NCBI GenBank assembly: GCA_031263875.1
Contig: JAISEX010000205.1
Location: 1-8,238, forward strand
Reading direction: 5' to 3'
Source: Eubacteriales Family XIII. Incertae Sedis bacterium
GTDB taxonomy: Bacteria; Bacillota; Clostridia; Peptostreptococcales; Anaerovoracaceae
Length of the DNA: 8,238 nt
The notes under the pieces were generated by a model, which saw only the letters and a list, made by a program, of their open reading frames with translations, was not told the DNA's origin and searched no databases. Position numbers and translations under genes: made by a program. This document shows positions 1 through 4,609 of this stretch, in pieces. Within the stretch, counting starts at the first letter, position 1. Every line of letters starts with the position of its first letter.

Positions 1-374
1 TGAAGCGAATCCGCCTTTGTTTTCGCCTCGGTCAGCCGCTTAGACGGCGCGGAGGTTAAATTTTCTGCGGCCGGCTCTTCCCGCACCGCGATAGTATATT
101 CGGTCTGCGCGGCAGTATACGCCTCGTGAAAGGAAACGTCCTGGATCCGTTCGGTCGTATTCATGACCGCCACGTTGCTGTGCGGACGCCACGGCATTAC
201 CAGCGCCACTACGACGAGCGCCCACATCGCGTATTTCCAGAACGGCGAAAACCGCTTGTCGGCAAAACGCCGGATCAGCATGATAATGACGCCGACGGCA
301 AGCGCGGTGACGGACATATACAGTAGCTTGTAAAAGACCGGCGCGACCATATCGGCAATAAAAGTAGTCGGCAT
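1..374 (-). CDS. blaR1: BlaR1/MecR1-like M56-family sensor metalloprotease, N-terminal part (runs off the window)
   Basis: This is the first 124 codons of a leftward gene that continues past base 1. Members of this family sit in the membrane, sense beta-lactams or other envelope stress, and activate a cytoplasmic zinc protease that leads to cleavage of the BlaI-type repressor. What is visible is the N-terminal membrane module: a hydrophobic segment at about residues 10-33 followed by RR, and a second at about 45-61 containing WKYAMWALVVVALVMPWRP, which matches the family pattern of a W/L-rich helix ending in a proline. After that the chain becomes hydrophilic. The HExxH protease motif and any penicillin-binding sensor domain would lie outside, so the ligand is unknown. 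The ATG at 374-372 is preceded by GAGGAG, and the gene starts 4 bases after the blaI stop, so the two are probably translationally coupled. Confidence 0.8.
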   Translation of the reverse strand, partial: MPTTFIADMVAPVFYKLLYMSVTALAVGVIIMLIRRFADKRFSPFWKYAMWALVVVALVMPWRPHSNVAVMNTTERIQDVSFHEAYTAAQTEYTIAVREEPAAENLTSAPSKRLTEAKTKADSL

Positions 375-378
375 CTCG

Positions 379-735
379 TCACTCCTCTATCAAATCGACC
401 AACCGCCGCAGAGCGTCGGCGGATATGTTTTCCTCTTTCACGAAATTGAGCAGCATTTTCTCGGCCGACCCGTCGAACACCTTCCGCAAGAAAGTCTTTC
501 GCTGCCCCTCGATATAATCAGCTTCCGAAACCGCGGCAAAATAGCGGTACGTGCGCCGGTTGATTTCCTCGGCCCGCACCGCCCCGCGCTCCACAAGCCG
601 CGCGAGCAGGGTTTTCAGCGTGCTTTTATTGCCATCGAGCCCGGCGAAAATATCGGGTGAAGTCGCCCCGCCTTTTTCCCACAGCGCCTTCATGATCGGC
701 AGTTCACAGTCATTGATAACGATTTCCTTCGCCAT
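379..735 (-). CDS. blaI: BlaI/MecI/CopY-family transcriptional repressor
   Basis: The 118-residue product has the usual length and shape of BlaI/MecI repressors. These dimeric winged-helix proteins silence their own operon until the partner protease cleaves them. The N-terminal part (about 5-70) holds the winged helix: INDCELPIMKALWEKGGATSPDIF, a recognition-helix region around STLKTLLARLVERGAV, and a wing ending YRYFAAV. Residues 71-118 form the dimerisation tail. An Asn-Phe pair at 97-98 (LLNFVKEE) sits where MecI and BlaI of staphylococci are cut, which supports proteolytic control. The segment before the recognition helix is a few residues shorter than in staphylococcal proteins. GGGAGG lies 8 bases upstream of the ATG. 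It shares an operon with the downstream blaR1-like gene. The regulon beyond its own promoter cannot be told from the window, and no beta-lactamase gene is present. Confidence 0.92.
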   Translation of the reverse strand: MAKEIVINDCELPIMKALWEKGGATSPDIFAGLDGNKSTLKTLLARLVERGAVRAEEINRRTYRYFAAVSEADYIEGQRKTFLRKVFDGSAEKMLLNFVKEENISADALRRLVDLIEE

Positions 736-750
736 ACGGCATCCTCCCTT

Positions 751-770
751 GAGCTTACTCCGGTAGCCTC
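751..770. promoter_or_regulatory. Putative BlaI operator 2 (blaI leader)
   Basis: The sequence gagcttactccggtagcctc repeats the layout of operator 1: GAG and CTC ends around a TAC-TCCG-GTA core. On the minus strand the cores read TACCGGAGTA here and TACCGCGGTA in operator 1. It is the less symmetric of the two and lies at or just after the predicted transcription start. Its 25-bp offset from operator 1 is about two and a half helical turns. Confidence 0.55.
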
Positions 771-775
771 ACTAT

Positions 776-795
776 GAGTTTACCGCGGTAATCTC
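776..795. promoter_or_regulatory. Putative BlaI operator 1 (overlaps the -10 box)
   Basis: The sequence gagtttaccgcggtaatctc is a 20-bp dyad: a perfect 12-bp palindrome TTACCGCGGTAA framed by GAG and CTC, with one mismatched pair. It covers the -10 box of the blaI promoter. A similar dyad lies 25 bp away centre to centre. Assignment to BlaI is inferred from position, dyad symmetry and duplication. The core TACCGCGGTA differs from the staphylococcal TACA-N2-TGTA core. Confidence 0.65.
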
Positions 796-805
796 AATTT
801 GTCAA
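777..805 (-). promoter_or_regulatory. Promoter of the blaI-blaR1 operon
   Basis: On the minus strand a perfect -35 box TTGACA (805-800) is separated by 17 bases from TAAACT (782-777), a 4-of-6 match to the -10 consensus. Transcription would start near 770, about 35 bases before the blaI ATG. The -10 box lies inside one dyad and the predicted start at the edge of another, so a bound repressor would block RNA polymerase. Confidence 0.75.
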
Positions 806-1223
806 GAGGGGGAATCAAAATTTTTTTCTGCTGATTATTGCGCGAAACCCGAAGGTTCGAGCGAGTCCCAATTTCTCCTATAAAAGTATTTTCTTCCGGG
901 CGCATGGGGCACGGGGTGCCCCACCGGGCTATCCGGGGCTCCGCTTCGCCTGTTTTACGCGGCTTCAGCCGCAAGGTAAAACAGGACAGCGAAGCGAGCA
1001 ACGCGAGCGGAGGAGTGAGCGCAGCGAACGTTGCTCCGGCCCCGCTGCGCGGGGCTGCTGCGCACCCCTCCTATCCCGTGCGCGAAAACGGCGAGAAAAG
1101 TACCGGGTGCACCCGTCCTTTTTCCGGCGAATCGGTTATCGCTTAAACAACAAAACAGGCGGGCTGTCAGAGTATGGCGTGACCCTTCTTCCCGTGCCGT
1201 CCCCGTGCTCCGAAAATTCGGCG
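806..1223. other. Gene-free, palindrome-rich stretch upstream of blaI
   Basis: No open frame here has a ribosome binding site or a recognisable product. From 806 to about 900 the DNA is AT-rich and featureless. From 906 to about 1055 it is packed with hairpins: GGGGCAC-GGG-GTGCCCC (906-922), the 36-bp repeat palindrome (949-985), GAGCAACG/CGTTGCTC arms (996-1003 and 1029-1036) and GCCCCGC-TGC-GCGGGGC (1039-1055). None is followed by a T run, so they do not look like intrinsic terminators. From 1060 to 1223 I see nothing specific. Confidence 0.6.
949..985 (+). repeat. REP-like palindrome, copy 1
   Basis: CCTGTTTTAC and GTAAAACAGG form the outer stem, and GCGGCT-TC-AGCCGC the inner stem, with a 3-base AAG bulge, giving about 16 paired bases. 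Bases 949-984 are identical in inverted orientation to 3216-3251. An additional outer CGCTTCG/CGAAGCG pairing (943-949 and 989-995) extends this copy only. Two identical copies in gaps between genes suggest a dispersed intergenic repeat family. Confidence 0.8.
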
Positions 1224-1264
1224 CAAAATAAAAGAGCCGTCAAAGTTATATTACTTCAACGACT
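1224..1264 (-). terminator. Probable Rho-independent terminator of the rhuM transcript
   Basis: On the minus strand AGTCGTTGAAGT pairs with ACTTTGACGGCT across an AATATA loop (1264-1235). This is a 12-bp stem with three G-T wobbles, followed directly by CTTTTATTTT. It lies about 170 bases after the rhuM stop, with no other gene between, so it most likely ends that transcript. The plus strand has only a short TTTT after the stem, so leftward termination is favoured. Confidence 0.6.
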
Positions 1265-1432
1265 TTTGTGGCCGGAACGATTTGAATTTCCAGCCTTCTG
1301 TTTCGTGATTTGGATTGCAGTACCGATAATCTTTGAAATTTCATTAAAACGCCGGAAGGGTTTTGCGGTTACAGAGCGCGAGGAATTTCATTGAAATCGA
1401 ACGCTCCGCAATAAAAAAATGTAGCGCGAGTT

Positions 1433-2434
1433 TCATTTTTTTTCGCTCTCAAGTATCGCAAGCTGCTTGACTGCCTTATCGAAGTCGCTTTCGAGCTGTT
1501 TCATCTCCCGTTCACGGTACATCTCAAATTCGCACGTGGCCTTCTCCATCGCCTGCTTGTGGGAAATGGAACCTTGGCCCGCGAGAAGTTTTCTTTTAAG
1601 CGCCAAAATCTGGCTGTCTAGGGATTCGATCCAGTCGGCCATTGTCATGGGATTTTGTTCTAGCGCTTGAAACTCCGCAAAGTCGAGGAATTGCGATACC
1701 AGCAGATTGAGCCGGGTAAGCTCGATTTCGGACAGATAATTTTTGGCTATCTTCACGTCGTCTTTGGTGATGTAATCGCCGTTGAAGTTGGTCATACCGA
1801 CTAGCGGCTTCTTGTTATCGACGCGTTCGTGGACGAGTTCGGCGGCCGTATGTTCATGCACCGCGAAATGTAACTTGTTCTGCACCGTGGCAAAGAATTT
1901 CTTGGTCATGTCTGCACGTGGATCGTAATCAGCGGCCGTGGCGTAGATATCGGTAACCTGTTGATAAAAGTTGCGCTCACTGCTGCGAATGTCCCTAATG
2001 CGTTGCAACAATTCACGAAAATAGCGCGAGCCGCCCTGTTTGAGCCGTTCGTCATCCATGCTGAATCCCTTTTGGATGTACTCATGAAGGCGCTCCGTTG
2101 CCCAGCGCCGGAAACGCGTGGCGATCTGCGATTGGACACGGTAGCCAAGGGCGATAACCATGTCGAGGTTGTAGTGGTCAATCGTGCGGTTCACCTGTCG
2201 CTTCCCCTCGGTTCGAACTAACAAGAATTTCTTGTAAGTTGACTCCGGAGTAAGTTCGCCGTCGGCATAAATGTTTCTTATATGTTGGTCGATGTTTTGC
2301 TGTGTGGTGTCATAGACTTCGGCAATCTGAACCTGCGTCAGCCACAAGTCTTCGTCAGAGAAACGCACCGATACCTTGGTGACGCCGTTCTCGTCTTGGT
2401 AGAGGATGATTTTATTCTGTTCCGTATCAAGCAT
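1433..2434 (-). CDS. rhuM: RhuM-family protein (virulence protein RhuM homologue)
   Basis: The 333-residue product matches the RhuM family (named from a Salmonella SPI-3 gene) over its whole length. Family blocks seen are WLTQVQIAEVYDTTQQNIDQHI (31-52), GELTPESTYKKF (59-70), YNLDMVIALGYRV (88-100), FRRWATERLHEYIQKGF (108-124), AAELVHERVD (197-206), AKNYLSEIEL (230-239) and MTMADWIESLD (263-273). The last 35 residues are charged and probably helical. The biochemical role of the family is not established; the N-terminal part looks DNA-binding, and relatives are often found in genomic islands near restriction-modification genes. None lies in this window. An in-frame ATG 17 codons upstream is rejected because GGGAGG sits 8 bases before the ATG at 2434. 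Isoleucine codon ATA is used in 3 of 20 positions, against 16 of 36 in ftsX, which hints at foreign origin. Confidence 0.93.
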   Translation of the reverse strand: MLDTEQNKIILYQDENGVTKVSVRFSDEDLWLTQVQIAEVYDTTQQNIDQHIRNIYADGELTPESTYKKFLLVRTEGKRQVNRTIDHYNLDMVIALGYRVQSQIATRFRRWATERLHEYIQKGFSMDDERLKQGGSRYFRELLQRIRDIRSSERNFYQQVTDIYATAADYDPRADMTKKFFATVQNKLHFAVHEHTAAELVHERVDNKKPLVGMTNFNGDYITKDDVKIAKNYLSEIELTRLNLLVSQFLDFAEFQALEQNPMTMADWIESLDSQILALKRKLLAGQGSISHKQAMEKATCEFEMYREREMKQLESDFDKAVKQLAILESEKK

Positions 2435-2490
2435 TACATGGCCCTCCCGATGCTTGCTCTTTGTTGAACAGCCCTGAAGAAACACCGAAG

Positions 2491-2508
2491 CCCCCGGAAG
2501 CCCGAGGG
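2491..2508 (-). terminator. GC-rich hairpin between tRNA-Arg and rhuM
   Basis: On the minus strand CCCTCGG and CCGGGGG pair over seven base pairs (one wobble) with a GCTT loop, followed by CTTCGGTGTTTCTTC. It may end the tRNA transcript, but the T tract is interrupted. It also falls at the 5' end of the predicted rhuM mRNA, where it could act as a stabilising leader hairpin. Confidence 0.4.
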
Positions 2509-2515
2509 CAGAGAT

Positions 2516-2524
2516 ATTATATCA
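2516..2524 (-). promoter_or_regulatory. Possible extended -10 promoter of rhuM
   Basis: The minus strand reads TGATATAAT at 2524-2516, an extended -10 element with a perfect TATAAT. No good -35 box is seen at 17 bases, where the sequence overlaps the 3' end of the tRNA gene. Transcription would start near 2509, about 75 bases before the rhuM ATG. Confidence 0.45.
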
Positions 2525-2541
2525 ATCGCGGTGTCTTAATG

Positions 2542-2619
2542 TGGTACGCCCAGAGAGACTCGAACTCCCGACCTCATGGTTCGTAGCCATGCACTCTGAT
2601 CCAACTGAGCTATGGGCGC
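2542..2619 (-). tRNA. tRNA-Arg (anticodon ACG)
   Basis: The minus strand folds into a full cloverleaf of 78 bases including an encoded CCA. The acceptor stem is GCGCCCA with TGGGCGT (a G-T pair at the end, discriminator A). The D arm starts GCTCAGTTGGA. The anticodon stem CATGG/CCATG holds the loop CTACGAA with anticodon ACG. The T arm is GGGAG-TTCGAGT-CTCTC. ACG is normally edited to ICG and reads CGU, CGC and CGA. The 3' end points toward rhuM. tRNA 3' ends are common integration targets, but I see no repeat of this end elsewhere in the window. Confidence 0.97.
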
Positions 2620-2632
2620 GCGACCGAGGTAA

Positions 2633-2662
2633 ATTATATACCAAATGAGCACTGTTTTTCAA
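2633..2662 (-). promoter_or_regulatory. Promoter of tRNA-Arg
   Basis: On the minus strand TTGAAA (2662-2657) and a perfect TATAAT (2638-2633) are spaced by 18 bases. Transcription would begin near 2626, about 7 bases before the mature 5' end at 2619. This is a strong, consensus-like housekeeping promoter as expected for a tRNA. Confidence 0.8.
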
Positions 2663-3156
2663 GCCATCGGAGCAGATTTTTCATGGATTACATGAATTAT
2701 TAAATATATAAAAATAACCCTTGCGGCTTTTGATCCCCCTTTTTTCGGCTTATCGTCTTTCATTTCACCGGCCCATTAACCCCAATTTTGCCGGTTTATT
2801 GGCCATAATCTCATCGAGTTCATCAAGCCTATGCACCCGTCACACCTACCGTGCCTATCGAGTTTCTCGGCTCATGCGCTCATTAAATTCCTCATGTCTA
2901 GATCTTTTTAATTCCGCATCGCTATTCTGCGCTTGTCACATTCGCGCTTGAATAGTAGTAATTCCGCATATGGAGTGGGACGGCACAATGAGAACGCTCA
3001 CGTTGTCTTGTTTTCTCGTTTCTTTTTTTGTTTGCGCGATAGACCGGTTCGCCGTAGTAGGACGGGCGGGTCGTGTGCGTTGCCCGCTTTTCCCGCGCAA
3101 GGGATAGCAGCGGTAATTCCGCGGACTACGCTCGCATAGATACCCCGGTTTTGGGG

Positions 3157-3177
3157 ATTCCGGGGCAAGCCCGGAAT
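3157..3177. repeat. ATTCCGGG...CCCGGAAT hairpin, REP-like
   Basis: ATTCCGGG and CCCGGAAT form a perfect 8-bp stem with a GCAAG loop, flanked by GGGG and GACA. Short palindromes of this ATTCC...GGAATGACA style are widespread intergenic repeats in bacterial genomes. The identification as one of them is inferred from form only. Confidence 0.6.
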
Positions 3178-3215
3178 GACAGACGATAGCAGGAGCGGAA
3201 TTGAAACGGAATGCT

Positions 3216-3251
3216 CTGTTTTACCTTGCGGCTGAAGCCGCGTAAAACAGG
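3216..3251 (-). repeat. REP-like palindrome, copy 2 (inverted relative to copy 1)
   Basis: These 36 bases are identical, in reverse orientation, to 949-984. The outer stem is CTGTTTTAC/GTAAAACAG and the inner stem GCGGCT/AGCCGC, here reading CTTGCGGCTGAAGCCGCG in the middle. The identity stops abruptly at both ends, so the repeat unit is about this long. Together the copies bracket rhuM and tRNA-Arg. Confidence 0.8.
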
Positions 3252-3257
3252 CTCCGG

Positions 3258-3342
3258 TGGGGCTGTTTCATCATAGTTTAAAACGGTCAAATCGTTAAAA
3301 GTTTAACAATTGGACCATCATATTTATTTCAGAACAGCCCCA
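3258..3342. mobile_element. MITE-like element, 85 bp, with 10-bp terminal inverted repeats
   Basis: TGGGGCTGTT at 3258-3267 is exactly complementary to AACAGCCCCA at 3333-3342. The interior is AT-rich and cannot encode a protein of note. Short non-autonomous elements with GGGGCTGTT-type ends are typical of relics moved by a transposase encoded elsewhere. No target-site duplication is seen in the flanks (ctccgg and tgcgcc), so old age or a chance inverted repeat remain possible. Confidence 0.5.
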
Positions 3343-3458
3343 TGCGCCCAAGGAAATACCTTTATCAAGGAATTCTCGGCTCGGCGGACTGTGGTGAAAC
3401 TCGTGCGCAGCGCCCCACACAATCCGCCCGCACGTTCGCCAGTCCCTAGGGCGATGGG

Positions 3459-3522
3459 ATTGCGGCAGCCGCGAGGCGAGTCTGATTCCATGCGCACACT
3501 CGCTGCGCTCACTGCCCGCAAT
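3459..3522. repeat. ATTGCGG...CCGCAAT long hairpin, REP-like
   Basis: ATTGCGG-CAG at 3459 and CTGC-CCGCAAT ending at 3522 pair with one bulged base around a GC-rich interior. The right arm is followed by GACA, like the repeat at 3157-3177. Bases 3500-3513 (TCGCTGCGCTCACT) are the exact reverse complement of 1014-1027, linking this element to the palindrome cluster near 1000. Confidence 0.55.
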
Positions 3523-3569
3523 GACATTCCCCACTCGCCGCTTCGCAGCCAAATATCGTCAATTACTCC

Positions 3570-3598
3570 CATTCAACGCAAGATACTCACATTATAAT
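3570..3598 (+). promoter_or_regulatory. Probable promoter of the sanA-like gene
   Basis: A perfect TATAAT lies at 3593-3598, with only a weak -35 candidate (CATTCA, 3570-3575, spacing 17). Transcription from here would start near 3605 and give a leader of about 47 bases. The TATACT at 3633-3638 was passed over because its start point would fall on the ribosome binding site. Confidence 0.45.
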
Positions 3599-3651
3599 CA
3601 GATGTTCTTCATAAATAAAAAAATGAGCGTGTTATACTATCAGGAGCCATT

Positions 3652-4374
3652 ATGAAGAATCGAAATAATAAAACGAAAAATAAAAAAGGGAAGTTGCGCA
3701 GAGGTATCGGAGTTGTCATGAAGGCGGCGGGCGCCATGATCGCGCTCGCGGTGCTGTTCATCCTCTTTACGAACATTTACATGATACAGTCCGTGAAGGA
3801 CCGGATAATAACGGTGGACGAGGCGGCGGCAATGGCGGCGGCCGGCGATAAGCCGCAGTGCATTGTGGTGCTCGGCGCGGCGGTTCACGGCAGCCGTCCC
3901 AGCCCCATATTGGCGGACAGGCTCGACACGGGGCTGGAGCTCTACCGGGCCGGCGCTTCCGGCATTCTGCTTTTTTCCGGAGATAACGGGCAGGTGGAAT
4001 ATAACGAGGTCGAGGCGATGCGCCGCTATGCTCTGTCCAGCGCGGATGAGTACGGCATCGCGGAAGGCGATATCTATCTCGATCACGCGGGATTTTCCAC
4101 ATATGAAAGTATGTACCGGCTGAAGAAGGTCTTCGGCGCGGATTCCGCCCTTGTGGTCACGCAGAAATACCATCTCTACCGGGCGCTCTACACGGCGAAA
4201 AAGCTCGGCGTCGACGTCTACGGCGTCGTCGCTCCGCCGCGTGAGAAGGATCAGCTAATGCGGGATATTCGCGAGGTGATCGCGCGGACGAAGGATTTTT
4301 GTTATGTGATGGCCGACGTTCAGCCGAAATATCTCGGCGAGCCGATAGCGCTGACGCCCGGACCTGCCGATTGA
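3652..4374 (+). CDS. SanA/YdcF-like DUF218 membrane-anchored protein
   Basis: The 240-residue product belongs to the DUF218 family (SanA, YdcF, ElyC), close to the 239 residues of E. coli SanA. A very basic N-terminus (1-24) precedes one membrane helix (about 25-46), leaving the domain outside the membrane. Conserved blocks are IVVLGAAVHGSRPSPILADRL (71-91), LLFSGDNG (106-113), NEVEAMRRYAL (118-128), IYLDHAGFSTYES (141-153) and VVTQKYHLYRA (168-178), carrying the SGD, T..E and TQ..H..R signatures. SanA affects vancomycin exclusion and ElyC envelope polymer metabolism in enterobacteria, but the enzyme activity is not settled. An envelope role fits the ftsEX neighbours. AGGAG lies 5 bases before the ATG. 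A 235-base gap with its own promoter follows, so it is probably a separate transcript from ftsE; no clear terminator was seen. Confidence 0.88.
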   Translation: MKNRNNKTKNKKGKLRRGIGVVMKAAGAMIALAVLFILFTNIYMIQSVKDRIITVDEAAAMAAAGDKPQCIVVLGAAVHGSRPSPILADRLDTGLELYRAGASGILLFSGDNGQVEYNEVEAMRRYALSSADEYGIAEGDIYLDHAGFSTYESMYRLKKVFGADSALVVTQKYHLYRALYTAKKLGVDVYGVVAPPREKDQLMRDIREVIARTKDFCYVMADVQPKYLGEPIALTPGPAD

Positions 4375-4502
4375 TTGTGCGGAAGAAAAGAATTGACGGA
4401 GAATTACCGAGAAATGTTTATAATTATATAATAATGTGCAAATATTTCTACTGCGAGCCCGGAAACTGAAAAATTTATGTAATACACTTTTAACCTCGTT
4501 GG

Positions 4503-4532
4503 TTTAAAGATGATACCGGCGGTTGTTATAAT
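4503..4532 (+). promoter_or_regulatory. Promoter of the ftsE-ftsX cluster
   Basis: TTTAAA (4503-4508) and TATAAT (4527-4532) are spaced by 18 bases, with TG one base before the -10 box making it an extended -10 (TGTTATAAT). Transcription would begin near 4539, giving a leader of about 70 bases. The leader holds a small hairpin (GGCGC 4568-4572 with GCGCC 4584-4588). A second, poorer candidate (TTGACG at 4393, TATAAT at 4419, spacing 20) lies further upstream. Confidence 0.65.
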
Positions 4533-4609
4533 ATAACGAGCGTTAAAGAGGCAAATGTATTTCTGCAGGCGCGCTTTATGGGGGCGCCCGGGCGGAAATG
4601 AGGAAAAGC

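Larger units (their letters stand above)
2663..3569. other. Gene-free repeat mosaic at the point where gene direction switches
   Basis: No frame here has a convincing start, ribosome binding site or family match. The part from 2663 to about 2980 is AT-rich and may hold decayed leftward coding DNA (2765-2938). The rest is a patchwork of small repeats, listed separately. The 8-mer AATTCCGC occurs at 2910, 2960 and 3115, and inverted at 3195. A GGCGGA..TGTGG / CCACA..TCCGCC hairpin spans 3383-3428. The region lies between the leftward tRNA and the rightward sanA-like gene, a site where insertions would not disrupt an operon. Confidence 0.6.

Noticed and set aside
838..1394. Overlapping plus-strand frames of 66-102 codons between blaI and rhuM
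   Set aside because: They run through palindromes and repeats, lack ribosome binding sites, and show no protein-like pattern.
2435..2485. A 17-codon N-terminal extension of rhuM from an ATG at 2485
   Set aside because: No ribosome binding site precedes that ATG, it overlaps the hairpin region, and the family begins near MLDTEQ, where GGGAGG is well placed.
2542..2565. Attachment-site duplication of the tRNA-Arg 3' end
   Set aside because: I looked for a second TGGTACGCCCAGAGAG-like run to the left and right and found none within the window; it could lie beyond the edge.
3295..3597. Frames of 82-95 codons on both strands in the repeat zone
   Set aside because: They are built from hairpin arms and the MITE-like element; being open in several frames at once reflects GC-rich palindromes, not coding.
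3633..3638. Extended -10 sequence TGTTATACT just before the sanA-like gene
   Set aside because: The start point would fall near 3645, on the AGGAG ribosome binding site, leaving no usable leader. The TATAAT at 3593 is better placed.
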